DNA from: Sisyra terminalis
Lineage: Eukaryota; Arthropoda; Insecta; Neuroptera; Sisyridae
Assembly (NCBI GenBank): GCA_958496175.1
Contig: OY292278.1
Span: 8,370,001 to 8,434,000, forward strand
Length of the DNA stretch: 64,000 bases
Direction of reading: 5' to 3'
Shown: piece by piece, positions 11,026 through 22,210 of the stretch
Layout: each line of letters opens with the position of its first letter
How positions within the stretch are numbered: position 1 is the first letter of the stretch
Translations under genes and position numbers: made by a program
Notes under the pieces: model-generated
Told to the model about the DNA's origin: nothing
Database searches by the model: none
Seen by the model: only the letters and a program-made list of their open reading frames with translations

Positions 11026-11289
11026 TTATGAAAATCGGTCCAGCCGTTTCGGAGGAGTTTGGCTACAAACACCATGACACGAGATTTTTATATATAAGAT
11101 GTATTTATTGTATGTTTTTAAACAAACACAAAAAAAACAGGTTCTTTGGAGTTGGTGCTTTTTCACTTTCGTTTTCAGAGCGATTATTCTTTGGTTTTTT
11201 ATGAGGTTAGCTTCTTTAATTTCTTTGATGAGGGATTTATGTTCGGTGAGTTGTAATAAGAGGTGGATGATTGATGGAGCTGAGATCAA
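11026..11289 (-). CDS. Weak candidate exon, coiled-coil-like
   Basis: The minus-strand frame is locally richer in G+C than its surroundings. After an acceptor-like TTTGATCTCAG (plus 11280-11290) it reads PSIIHLLLQLTEHKS and then LIKEIKEANLIKNQ, a Leu/Ile/Lys/Glu run that could form a coiled coil. The last codons overlap the end of the upstream repeat element, which argues against a real coding end. No family is recognised. Confidence 0.15.
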   Translation of the reverse strand: MISAPSIIHLLLQLTEHKSLIKEIKEANLIKNQRIIALKTKVKKHQLQRTCFFCVCLKTYNKYILYIKISCHGVCSQTPPKRLDRFS

Positions 11290-11339
11290 AGAATGTGGGC
11301 ATCTGTCATTATTGGTGGCTACTTAGGCCTTTCGTTCGA

Positions 11340-13386
11340 CAAAACAATTTTAATAGTTTTAAAATTACATCTGAGATTATTTTCAACCCTTAGTTTTATG
11401 GTAGGTCATCCGAAACTAGGATCATTATATTAACAAAAAAAAAAAGAAATGGAATTCACTTGAAAAAAAAGGACCTGAAGGTCTTTGTTAACTTCAGTGA
11501 ACTATAAGGGTGAATTAAAAAAATTAGAAATGCTAGACTAAAGAATATTTTTTATAAGTAACCATTTATATTTAAGAACTTTTCATCCCTTAAAAGTTTT
11601 ATTAATTATTTAAGTAATAAGCCTTAGTTTCTTGTAAAATTTTCTATTACAAAAATTGAATCCCAATGCTATAAAGAACATCTTCATTGATAAAACATTT
11701 AAATAAAATCTCGACCTAAATTTTTTCGAATCCAAATTCGTTTCTCTTGACTGGTCCAGTCAAGGTTTAACCCTGATTCTTTTTTTCGTAAATATTAATT
11801 ATTGTACCTATGCACATAAAAATCCTTTTTCTCCAGTCAAACTATCATCACTGATTATAAACTGGCTAACCCTGAATCGTTATAAAATTCCACCACAAGG
11901 AAAAATTGTATAATTAATAATTATTAATTATTTCAAAAAAAAAAAAAATACTCAAAAGAACAAACAAATCAAAAGAGAAAAAAAGTTTTCCATTTTCGTT
12001 TTGAAAATTATGAAAAATTATTTCCCGTCATGTCGTCCGATTGTCGTCCTTCACTTGTGCCGTTTTATTGCATTTTATATATATATATAATTCAAATATG
12101 AAAATTATAATTCGCTTATAAAACTTTTATTTTTATTTTTGTTACGATAAAATTATGTTTCTAATGGCAGTCAATTACCGTTTTGTACGCATGTCACGTA
12201 AGATAATGGGGAAAAACTGCTTGGAAAAGATTCCAATTGTCAAATAGCGATTCGGTGTATTCATTGTTAGATAATGTCTGACAAATGTTTCTTTTGACAA
12301 ACTTAATTTATTTGTTTCATAAATGAGGACGTTTTGCGTAGTTTTATCGAAAGATTAATGGCAAATTCTATGCAAATTTTTGATTAATTTCCCCATTCGA
12401 ATTCATTGAATGTTACTGTAGTGTTTCCAATGGAAATTTAAGGGTCACAAATGGCTAAATTTTTCATGCTTTTTATTAGAAGGACCAACACGTGATGCCG
12501 TTTTTACGATGTATGCTAATATTTTTTTTAATTGCTACCACTAAATTTGGGTATAATAATCTTTATTTTTGTCACAAATTTACTTTTGTTAAAAAGTTAT
12601 ATGTTAAGTACTTTTACAGAAATAAGGATCAATGATGGAACTGTTGATATTATAAAGATTTATCTGATCAAATCGATAAAACTTCACAAGTTTCAATAAA
12701 GTTCAATTGTACTATAGTTTAATTTCAACTTCAAGAAAAAAATCTTTACCTCCTAATTGGAAAAGCTAGCCCAAATTTTGAGCTTTTAACTCCTGTCTAA
12801 AAAAATTCAAATAACCAAATTGCTTTAGATAACAGCAAAGATCTAAATTCAGGATTTAAATTTTTTTGAATTTCCAAGAAATTTCTTGTATAAGAACTCA
12901 ACAGTTTCTACTAAAAAGTTTATTAAGCAATTTAACGTTAAACAATCCTGTGGAATGATTTTAAAAGTATTGATTTGATTATTTTGATCTTCGAGTAACT
13001 TTAGATCATAGTAAGAGTCCTGCAAAAGGATTATGAATCTTCTTCTAAAAGAAAGGGTAAAAAAATACTTTAGTCCCTACGATAAAGTACGATAAACTAG
13101 TAATTACAGAAATCTGGATTAACAGCCAATGTAAATTATAACCATATAAAATTTGGTAAAAAAATAGTAATATATTGAGAAGAGTTCAGTAATTGTTAAT
13201 TATAGAAATGGTTTTTGTAGAGCCTTGGATTTATACTATGGATATAAAGGTCTTAATCCCAAAATAAAAAATTTCTATACCAGATAAAATATATGAGAAC
13301 AATAAGTATTGATTCATATATAAATATTTTGATTGTAAAGTTGAAATTATTTCCAATAAAACATTCAAACAGTTTTTCCTCTAAAT
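11340..13386. other. No feature recognised
   Basis: Apparently single-copy A+T-rich DNA. A short AT dinucleotide run lies near 12077. No supported gene. Confidence 0.5.
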
Positions 13387-13450
13387 CAGTGATTCTCAAT
13401 CTTTTTTGCATCATACCCCATCCAAATCTTTCTAAAGTTCCTAGAGAAAC
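13387..13450 (+). repeat. Possible hAT-type terminus
   Basis: CAGTGATTCTCAATCTTTTT followed by a CATACCCCA block resembles the CAGTGGTTCTCAACCTTTTT class of hAT ends. No partner end or 8-bp duplication was found. Confidence 0.3.
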
Positions 13451-13810
13451 TAAAGAAACAAAAACAATTCGATTTTCATAGTAGGGAAGTTTCTTTCCCG
13501 TATTTTCTTTCAAAAAGTATTTGGCTCTGAAGATATATGGGCGTAGGACAATAAAGTAAAATTGCATTGTACAAAATAAACCCTAAAGAAATCGTGAATA
13601 GTACTTTAGAATTTTAGCTATCATACTCGATTACTCATAAAATGGTTTTCCTTTATTAAATTTTAATTATACTTCTAAAATGTAGCACCAATTCTTTTGC
13701 TAGAAAACCAATTGAATATTACTAGTTTAGCACTGGAAATTAGTATTTAAAATACTAAATATTTGGTGACAATAGCACTGATTACATTAAACTTAAAATT
13801 AAAAAAAAAT

Positions 13811-14712
13811 GCTTAGTTAAAAGTAAAACCGTAGGTTAACCATCGTTGATTTTTCACGTAAATCGTTAAATTTCAAACATGGTTTTTGTCAATCGAAAAT
13901 ATACGTGCACCTGTACAAGCTGTGCAAATTTTTCCGAAAACAAACCACATTTAAGGGATGAAATCGACCATCAAAGTGCCAGAAGAAATCATCAAACCAT
14001 CTAAACTTCAATCGCATGTAACATCGTTATATAAGGGATGATATTGAAACCAAGAACAGTTTCGGGTTCGTAACAATGTATAGAACTATAATGTAACAAT
14101 CTTTTTCAAATTCGAAACTAAAAGACTTTTCGTCAAAAAAAAACCGTGGGGTAACCATCGTTGTTTTTCACGAAAATCGTCAAATTTAAAATTTTCTTTT
14201 TAGGATGCCAATCGAAAATATAAGTCCACTTGTATATGCTGTGTAAATTTTTTCGAAAATAAACCATGTTTAAGGGATGAAATCGATCATCAAAGTGGCA
14301 GAAAAAATCATAGAAAACCATCCAAATTTCAATTGCATGTAACATCGTTATATAAGGGATGATATTGAAACCAAGAACAGTTTCGGGTTCGTAACAATGT
14401 ATAGAACAATAATATAACAATCTTTTTCGAATTCGAAACTAAAAGATTTTTCGTCAAAAAAAAAAACCGTGGGGTAACCATTGTTGTTTTTCAAAAAAAT
14501 CATCAAATTTTCGATTTGGTTTTAAAGGATGCCAATTGAAAGTATAAGTTCAGCTGTACGTGCTGTGCAAATTTTTCCGAAAACAAACCACATTTAAGGG
14601 ATGAAATCGACCATCAAAGTGCCAGAAGAAATCATCAAGCCACCTAAACTTCAATCGCATTTGTCATCGTTAAATAAGGGATGATTTACGAACCAAATAC
14701 TGTTTCATATTA
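13811..14712 (+). repeat. Tandem repeat, period about 315-323 bp, 2.8 units
   Basis: The anchor GTGGGGTAACCATCGTTG or variant recurs at 13831, 14146 and 14469. Units share TTTAAGGGATGAAATCGA, a GTTATATAAGGGATGAT block and GGTTCGTAACAATGTATAGA. The third unit stops after about 244 bases. Non-coding by appearance. Confidence 0.85.
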
Positions 14713-16059
14713 TGTGTCATTTCTTAATCGCAAATTTTGTAAAATAAAATTTATATTTTCTCCAAAAGCTGTTTAAAATAGAACATTAAACTTTCTCAGT
14801 CTTATAATGCAAACTTTCGGACATGTAATGCTGCAAAAATTGCAACTCTTGTTAAAACCAATTATGTTTTTTTCCAAAGAAATGTCAACCACTGTTTTGT
14901 CCAATCTCAATAAAATACGAGTGTTGACTTTATTATGGAATTTTTTGCTCTATTAAAAGGGTATTCCCCGCTTTGTATAATCTTAGCATTAAAATGCAAC
15001 AAACGATTTATGCGATACAATAATAAAAAAAAAAACAGAAAAAATCAGTATTCATATTTAAGAGGACTTACAGAGAAAATTAAAGAACTTCTTTTCTATC
15101 GTTTTGTTTTTAAGACGTAATTGTTACCCTTAAATATTTAAAAAGAAAAGAATATCAAATTGCATTGCAGAAAATCAATCAGTTGGACCTAAAGCTTTAA
15201 TTTTTATCATTCAATTTGCATAATTCATTAGTTAATATCCTGTTTAGTTGTCAATTAAAGGGTAATAAAATTAAGTCGCAATAGTTTTGCGCTAGCATGG
15301 GAATATTTTCGCCATAATACGGTTACTCTCTCATCAAAGTAAAAGTAGGTTAGACATATTTTATTCACACATATGTCACAAACGTGTGTGCAATGTGTAC
15401 ATACTTACAATACATACATATGTTCTTTTTTTAAGTTTAATTTTATTTATATTTATTTTTATATATATTTTACTTGCTTTATATTTTGCGAACGTTCAAA
15501 AATCAAAACAGAAAAAAATCGCTGTCGCATGTAAAAAGTTTGTTTTCTTTGATACGTACAACTTCAATATAAATTCTTACTATAATCTTTAGAATCATTT
15601 CATCAGAAAAATATTAAATGAATTCTAAATATGGTTTAATGTTATAGAAGGATATTAAAAGAGAATGTTTTTTTCTTTGAAAAAATGATTTCTATGCAAC
15701 GATAAAATGGTGGAAAAGGTCCAATTATTTGGTTGTAAAAGGAAAGACTTAACAGAATTTTCAAGTTCCTGCTTTTCTTATTGATATTGAATAATAGCTA
15801 CAATTACCTATAGATTTTAAAATTCTGTGCCCAAAAAATAATTATTTGAGAGAATTTTTAAGAAAAACAATAACAATTAATTGTTCAAAATACTTTATTT
15901 TGTAACCCACAAAAGCTCAAAAGCTTCGTTAAAGTTTGACACATATACAGAATGCAATAAACCATATGACCATTTTTTTAATCGATAAAGAACTTTATTA
16001 AAGTGAGGAAAAACCGATTTTTAGATTGAAGAAATTAATATTTTTTACAGAAAAAAAAA
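14713..16059. other. No feature recognised
   Basis: A+T-rich sequence with no supported gene. The small ORFs at 14935-15120 and 15386-15592 look like chance frames. Confidence 0.5.
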
Positions 16060-16430
16060 GTTTAACTATTAATGAAGTCTATTGACTACTGCGAAGTTGA
16101 AGCAATAGTAACAAACCTTAACAAACGGGTGGGGTTGATGGTATAAGTACCAAAGCTCTTAAAAATATAATCCATTATATAAATGATGCATTGGTGCATA
16201 TTTTCAACAAGTCTTTGACGAATTGGCGCGGAAATTATTCCAATAGTTTAAGCAGAAAATAAAAATCAAATTAACGACCAATTTTGCTCATATTTGAAGA
16301 CCCTATGCTATCATTATCCAAACTGCAATAACGAATATGAGATCCATTCTGGAATTACCCGAAAAAAAGCCTGGTATTCCCTAAAGTTTATAAAGAAATA
16401 TGTTTTAAGAACTCAACTATTGTTGCATTG
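16060..16430 (+). pseudogene. LINE reverse transcriptase fragment
   Basis: From 16128 a frame reads GVDGISTKALKNIIHYIN and then DALVHIFNKSLTNW. This is the early reverse transcriptase block of Jockey/R1-type non-LTR retrotransposons (G-x-DGI ... ALK ... NIFN-SL). Just downstream in another frame, RPILLIF resembles the NYRPISLL block. Upstream, VEAIVTNLNK fits the sequence normally before GxDGI. Stops and frameshifts make it a dead fragment. The catalytic YADD is not present. It is separate from the LINE at 36.5 kb. Clade is uncertain. Confidence 0.75.
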
Positions 16431-16539
16431 AAATATTTTAACTAATTACCTAAGCATCTGAAAACACTTCCAAATATCAACAAATTAATAAGAAAAAAAT
16501 TTAATGGATGAATAATAGCTATTGCTTCAAATTAGATTT

Positions 16540-16790
16540 AAAATTAAAATTATCAAATAAAAAGACAATTGAGGTTGTTTAAGACCGTTTTTTTTATTTA
16601 TTTTTTTTAATATTCAAATTAGCTACGTTTCGTTACGTATCGTAACTTCATCAGGCTTCTATAAAAAATTAAAATAATTACAAACCGTAACGAAACGTAG
16701 CTAATTTGAATATTAAAAAAATATTCAATAAAAAAAAATCGATCTTAAACAACCTGAATTGTCTTCTTATTTGATAATTTTAATTTTCAA
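16540..16790. mobile_element. Foldback element B3
   Basis: Arms about 16540-16670 and 16678-16790 pair tightly, even beyond the ends of B1 and B2 (AAAATTATCAAATAA and its complement). The left arm has the intact core on the minus strand; the right arm lost the CTGATGA half. No target duplication was found, and the outer extension suggests that flanking DNA was mirrored. Confidence 0.75.
16627..16654 (-). ncRNA. Hammerhead-like core, B3 left arm
   Basis: Minus strand CTGATGA, A, GTTAC-GATAC-GTAAC, GAAAC, identical to the B1 left-arm core. The right-arm copy keeps only GTAAC-GAAAC (16692-16696). Confidence 0.5.
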
Positions 16791-16927
16791 TTGTTGATTG
16801 TTGCAAAATTCTTAACTCTGTTTGGATGAGAGTCTACTGAAAATATATAAGCCAAAAAATCAGTTTTAACGCCAGATAATAAGAAAGAATAACTCTTTTA
16901 TAATAAGTACAGAAAAATAGTACATTT

Positions 16928-17010
16928 AGGGTTACCAATTCTCCAGTTTTAGTCCTGAGACTACTGAAAAATTAAGCTTTCTCCAGACTCGAGTTTATAC
17001 AAAAAAAAAG
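16928..17010 (+). repeat. Partial copy of element G (see 46505-46923)
   Basis: AGGGTTACCAATTCTCCAGT, then a GAGACTACTGAAAAAT block and TTTCTCCAGACTCGAGTTTA match the start of the element at 46505. The remainder is missing. Confidence 0.65.
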
Positions 17011-17613
17011 GATTTTTTGTTTTTATTTTGAACAATTTTTCTTGGTAATATAATTACATTGATAAACTCTAATTACATTGGACATCTATGTATGAAAAAA
17101 ATTGCAACAATGCGTACTTAACAGCAATAAAATTTAATTTACAGCTTAATTATGTAAAATCATATTAAATATGAATAACAATAGTTAAATATTATTACAA
17201 TAAGTTGGTAAAAATGTTTACATTTGTCATTTACCTACCAATTTAAAAGTCAATTTAAAAAGGTTTTATTAATTATTAATTTAACTTGATAAATAAATAT
17301 TAAAATTGATATACCCAGCAAATTTATTAATCTATAATTAACAAACAAATTGACTTTATATCGAACAATAATAATCAAATATTTGTAAAGATAGCAGCAC
17401 TTTTCGTAGAAAAGTGGAAAAAAACAGTTCTAAGTGGCTAAAATCATATCCAAATTAGTTCAATGGTACAGCATCCGGATATCTAAGTACAAGCAATATG
17501 ATTGAATGTACTAATTTCATAATTAAAATAAGATACTCTTTACGAGATCGTTTATATGTTTCTCAATTTTTAAATAAATTAAATGATTTACTAATTAAAT
17601 GATCTATGGACAG
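17011..17613. other. No feature recognised
   Basis: A+T-rich sequence with no supported feature. Confidence 0.5.
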
Positions 17614-18624
17614 TAGACTGATTCAAAAAAGAATCATAATTTTTTTTCTTAATTATATCGAAAATATGGTTGAGAATGACAAAAAAAAATCCTGTGAAAG
17701 TTTAAGCTCTTCATATTAGTATTAAGAGGTGCCGCATCGGAAATTTCGATTTTCCATTTAAATAACATAGGAACAATATTCTATTGCAATTTGGAATTTT
17801 ATAGCTCACGTTGGTGATAATAATTCGGAATGATCAAGGTATATTCTTGTAGAAAATTGAACGATCTACAAAAAAGGTCTCGACAAGTTTTTGATATATT
17901 TATTCTTTCAAAAGTTATTTGAGGTCAAAGTTGAACCAAAGAGAAATTTTAATATTTTTTCAATTTTTTGACGCAACCATGATTTTTATGAGAAAATTTT
18001 ATAGGACATTTTTTGTAGAACATTTTTTTTCTATAACTTATCTCTATAAAAGTTTTTGATATTTTTCACAGGTCCTAAGTTATTTAATTAAAATAGAAAA
18101 ATAATTTTTACGTTAAAAATATAATAATTCAGGGAATTTTCAGTTTAATGCAAATAACTTAGGACTTGTGATAAATATCAAAAACTTTTATAGAGATAAG
18201 TTATATAAAAAAAGTGTTCTGCAAAAAATGTCCTTTAAAAATTTCTCATAAAATTGATGGTTGCGTCAAAAAGTTGAAAAAATATTAAAATTTCTCTTTA
18301 GTTTAACTTTGACCTCGAATATCTTTTGAAGGAATAAATATATCAAAAACTTGTAAGACCACCTTTTGTGTAGATCGTTTAATTTTCTAGAAGAATATAC
18401 CTTGGTCATTCCGAAATGTTGTCACCAACGTAAGCTTTAAATTTCAAAGTGCAAGAGAATATTGTTCCCATGTTATTTAAATGAAAAATCGAAATTTACG
18501 ATGCGGCACCTCTTAATATTAATATTAAGAGCTTAAACTTTCACAGGATTTTTTTTTGTCATTCCCAACAATATTTTCGATATAATTAAGAAAAAATAAT
18601 CATCATTTTTTTTGAATCGGTCTA
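17614..18624. mobile_element. Giant TA-flanked palindrome D1a, about 1.0 kb
   Basis: Starts TA-GACTGATTCAAAAAA and ends TTTTTTGAATCGGTC-TA. The arms run nearly to the centre (about 18105). TA flanks and long self-complementary arms point to a palindromic MITE of Tc1/mariner type. The right arm contains the 18-base perfect palindrome CTTAATATTAATATTAAG (18512-18529); the left arm has a mutated version near 17725. A rearranged relative is at 48958-50174. No ORF. Confidence 0.85.
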
Positions 18625-19261
18625 ATGGACAGAAGTCCACAGTTGCAATGCTACAAAATTTCGTCTATGAAACCAATAGTTACTTTAAAAGAATGGACCG
18701 AATCTTATCATTGGACATTGCAAAGCAAGAAAATAATAAAAGTGGATAATACATAGTATTCATGTACTTCAAATTTCAGTTATAAAAGTATTACTTCAAA
18801 ATTAATAACTTAATATTTAATTGAAGACCGGGAAACTTTTGAAGATTCTGGACAGAGTTTTATAGTACTTAGGCGTTTAATATAGATGCTGGTATTAATA
18901 AATGTAATTTTTCGTATCCAATATTGCAAATAAAATATAAATGCAAACATATATTGGGTCTTCTTATTCGTTTGAAAAAAAATTGAAGTCCCTGATGAAA
19001 CTAAATGTCTTCCTTTAGGACAAAATCATAAATGTAGGATCCCTTCAATGGCAAAAAAAAAGCATTAATTAATTAATAAATTTACTGGTTTGACTCAAAA
19101 TGTAAGCTACTTGGTGTTTTTAGTTCTATTTTCTACATGCTTAGGTTGTTTATACTTAAATTGTACGTCTAGTTGACCTATATCTAGGACTTAAATGTTT
19201 AAATCTGGAATGCAAATTAACTGTTTAAAAAATTCAATATCTGGCGTTAATTAATATATTT
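18625..19261. other. No feature recognised
   Basis: A+T-rich sequence without supported genes. Confidence 0.5.
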
Positions 19262-20120
19262 TTATGTGCACTCTTTTTCGAATATCTTTAGTATTGAATC
19301 TTTAAGAGAATACATTCATTTATGAGGGTCTCTTCTAAATCGTAAGCATACTTTATTATTTTAGATAATTACGACGTATTTCGACTACCAGAACGAATTT
19401 TGCAAGAAGTTTTATGGGTATTAAGAAAATACCATTATGAAGATCTCCAATATTCTATATATATAAAAGAGAAAGTATGTGGTTATGTTCCGTATAGACT
19501 CCGAAACGGCTGAACCGATTTCAATGAAACTTTCAGGAAAACTTCAGATTGAATTGACAAGTAATCCTGTAAAGTTTGGTGGCAATCGGAATACTGTTCT
19601 TTTTGAACTGTCAGAGACAGCTTTTATTTACTACTAATATATAAATCTATATAGGATTTTTTTTCGGTTGTTCCGTTATAACTATTGAACTATACATCCG
19701 ATCAAAGTGAAATTTTGTATATATGTAAAGGATACATTGATTTTGTCGATAGGTCAAATTTTATTTAAGTATTGGACTTCCAAAGTACATTGCGGGGGCG
19801 TTAATGATTCAAAAATAACTAAATTTTTAATTATAACTCATATCGACTTATATTTGGAATTTAGAAATTATTTTTTTTAAGATGAGTTAAAACTAATTAA
19901 GAAGATATTTTACTAAGTTTCAACTCCAAAAGCTGTTACGGGGGCGTTAATATTTAGTATTATTACCATTCCCAAAAGAACTTAATGAAATTACTTACTG
20001 AAATTACTTACTGAAACTACTAAATTACTAACTGAAAGTAATGATGGTTTGTTTCTAAATACATTAAAAGTATTATTAAATTTATTAAATTGTATATACC
20101 GAAAACTCAATTATATGCTC

Positions 20121-20352
20121 AACTGTTGATATGAAATAACATAGTACAAGCTTGAAGGCCAAAATGAGAGAATGGCAGCTTTAAATATGTCGTTTAAGGA
20201 ATTTGAGACCAGTTTGAAGAATTTATTATTTGTTGTCAATTATAAATACATTAACACCTCTTTCCAATTCGATAAATTTTGAACCTTTGAACCTTTTTCT
20301 CATTCGGATTTTGGCCTTCAAGCTCTTATTATGTTATTTTATATCAACAGTT
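20121..20352. repeat. Inverted repeat F
   Basis: Arms about 20121-20170 and 20301-20352 pair over AACTGTTGATATGAAATAAC and CTTGAAGGCCAAAAT. Spacer about 130 bases. Probably a small MITE. Target duplication not resolved. Confidence 0.65.
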
Positions 20353-20857
20353 CAGAGCAGGTAGGAAATTCTTTGCAATTTTAACACCATTTTGGAATGT
20401 TTACCTGTTTTGCTCACAATTATTGATCATTATGGATCACAGGTCGATAATTCGAACGTAAATTTCTGCCTACCTGCATTCTTTCGTATGATTCAATAAC
20501 AGGTTTATTGATTTTGATAATATTTTGTTTTCAGGTACAACTTAGGGGTGTTTCGCCAAAAATAAGTGTAAAGGTCACAAACAAGTGTAATTTAAATAGT
20601 TGTACCAATATTTTATTCTGATTTCACTTATGGTTCCAATTTAAAGCCAGCTTTATTGATTTGATAGAAACTTTGTAATCAAGTTTAACTATTTTTTTTC
20701 AGAAGAAAAGATTACCTATTTACGTTAAATTATTAATAATAAAAGTAGCATTCAGAAGAAGACGGATTAATATAAATAAACGGACATCCATTAAATGGAC
20801 TCTGCTTAGATATCTATGTTCTTTTTTAAGATATCAAAAAGTTAGCATACTTTAAAT

Positions 20858-21094
20858 CAGGGGTGGCCAACCCAAATGATATTGCGGGCCACTTTGAAAA
20901 TGCATCATAACTCCGAGGGCCACTTTTGAAGTTAAATCTCAAATTTTCCATACTAAATCTAGATACACTGTAAACAGTTTTATTAAATTGGTTTTATCCA
21001 CTGTGGTCATTATAAAATGTGTACATTTTATAAAAGTCGAATGCATCTCGCGGGTCCAAAAAAATTGTCAAGATGTGCCTTTTGGCAACCTCTG
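20858..21094. mobile_element. hAT-type MITE, 237 bp
   Basis: Ends CAGGGGTGGCCAACCC and (complement of the right end) CAGAGGTTGCCAAAAGG form imperfect terminal inverted repeats starting CAG. The flanking 8-mers CTTTAAAT and TTTTATAT agree at 6 of 8 positions. Short CAG-type TIRs and 8-bp duplications are hAT hallmarks. No ORF. Confidence 0.6.
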
Positions 21095-21374
21095 TTTTAT
21101 ATAAACAATGAATAATGTATCTTTTATCTACATATACAAAATTCGTATATTAATTTATGTAGATTTCAAAAACTCAAAAAGTTCTGCATCAATTTAGCTG
21201 AAATTTTGCCACGATATACAATCTGTTTTAAAGATTTAAATATTGTTTTTATTGTGTATACAATATATAGAATATATTGCGGTCCAATTAATGTAGTATA
21301 ATTTAATATAATAATGTATACAAATCATACCATAAACTTAAATTTGAACCGAAGTTCAAACAAAAATATTCGTG

Positions 21375-21421
21375 ACGTGTTGCCCAGATACGTATTTCGA
21401 TTGCCAAGCAATCTTCTTCAG
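21375..21421 (-). ncRNA. Hammerhead-like core plus hairpin, C2 left arm
   Basis: Minus strand: CTGAAGA, A, stem II GATTGC-TTG-GCAATC, GAAA, then ACGTAT...ACACGT and C. N7 is A here but G in the right arm. One base in the downstream hairpin is mismatched. Confidence 0.45.
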
Positions 21422-21503
21422 AGGTCATCAAGTAGTTTGGATCACTCCGTAACTGCTTTGTGATGATTCACGTTACGGAGTGATCCAAACTACTTGATGA
21501 CCA

Positions 21504-21551
21504 CTGAGGAAGATTGCTTGGCAATCGAAATACGTATCAGGGCAATACGTC
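21504..21551 (+). ncRNA. Hammerhead-like core plus stem-III-like hairpin, C2 right arm
   Basis: CTGAGGA (21504-21510), A, GATTGC (21512-21517), TTG, GCAATC (21521-21526), GAAA (21527-21530). A 6-bp hairpin ACGTAT/ATACGT (21532-21537, 21545-21550) follows, ending in GTC, the favoured hammerhead cleavage triplet. The hairpin sits two bases further from GAAA than a canonical helix III would. Helix I was not found. Confidence 0.5.
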
Positions 21552-22210
21552 ACGAATATTTTTATATTAAATTGGACCGCAATATATTCTATATATTGTA
21601 CACACAGTATAGCTGTTCAAAGTCAGCGAAAAAATCTTATTTTGATTATTGTTTTTATCTTTTTCTTGCATTTGTAACATTCTTACGACCGCAAGAAAAC
21701 GGCTTTTTCAAAGGTCAATACAATAGCCGCTAACTGTCAAAACTTCATTGGTATGATAGTGCAGTGATTTTTAGAGGTAGGCCTAAGTTTCTCAAAACAT
21801 AATTGATAAATGTAAATCTATTTAATTGGTACAGCGAGGGATGCTGCGGGTTGATAAAGGAGGTGATTCTTATAATTCAAAGCCTTTTTTTTCTGAATTC
21901 AATTTATTTATTTACTACTATTGACAACCATAAGATGTTAGGACAACGTCTGCCGGGTTCAGCTAGTTAGTTATAAATGTTCCCGGAATGGCAGTTCTCT
22001 AATTGTCAGTGATTTTACAATTGAAAAATGAGATGTGGTAATTTGGAAAGTAAATTCTCTTAAAAATATTAATTATACTTTATTGAAGATGTTCCATGAT
22101 ATCATAGCAAAATTAATTGAAATTAATTTTGGAATTGGAATTTTCCGTGCGTTCTTCGCCTTTAAAATTTTGGCGTTTCAAAAATTCTACCACCCTTAAA
22201 ATCCCACCAC

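Larger units (their letters stand above)
9281..11099 (+). mobile_element. Retroposon-like interspersed element, about 1.8 kb
   Basis: The left end ACTAGTAGTTGCCCGTTGCA and the right end (ATCGGTCCAGCCGTTTCGG near 11034, closing in TTTTATATATAAGAT at 11099) are the kinds of termini seen on RTE-like or similar repeats of arthropods. The interior has no long ORF. 10579-10794 is less A+T-rich. Foldback C1 lies inside. Class is uncertain (RTE-like LINE or another non-autonomous element), and treating both ends as one element is inference. Confidence 0.45.
21253..21646 (+). mobile_element. Foldback element C2 with perfect 12-bp target duplication
   Basis: TATTGTTTTTAT occurs at 21241-21252 and 21647-21658, fixing the element at 394 bp. 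It begins TGTGTATACAATATATAG, whose complement ends the right arm near 21606; a tail of about 40 bases ending CTTATTTTGAT follows. The arms meet near 21473. Both carry hammerhead-like cores. Related copies: C1 (one arm) and C3. Confidence 0.85.
19457..21971 (-). mobile_element. 2.5-kb interspersed element inserted in hAT copy 3, itself a nest
   Basis: The minus-strand left terminus near 21965 contains AGCTGAACCCGGCAGACGTT, a motif frequent at ends of arthropod retroposon-like repeats. The opposite end (19457-19520) has CCGAAACGGCTGAACCGATT and TATATATAAAAGAG, a typical 3' region of such repeats. A second block of the same style lies at 19640-19760. The element holds three later insertions (20121-20352, 20858-21094, 21253-21646). 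No long ORF. Class is uncertain (RTE-like or other). Confidence 0.5.
19262..22210 (-). pseudogene. hAT transposase relic, copy 3 (split by a 2.5-kb insertion)
   Basis: 19262-19456 and 21972-22210 align to adjacent halves of hAT copy 1 at 5.0-5.9 kb. The junction falls between GAAGATCTCCAAT and TATAAATG, contiguous in copy 1. The right part encodes IRELPFREHL on the minus strand, the counterpart of IRELPFRGHLY in copy 1. The C-terminal domain part is absent. Copy 3 lacks a B element at the position where B1 sits in copy 1, so it serves as the empty-site reference for B1. Confidence 0.6.

Noticed and set aside
13253..13567. 104-codon minus-strand frame
   Set aside because: It runs through a probable hAT-type terminus (complement of 13387-13450) and is otherwise hydrophobic A+T-driven peptide.
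17455..17495. Possible tRNA-like stretch (AGTTCAATGGTACAGC)
   Set aside because: No acceptor stem pairing and no T-loop motif nearby.
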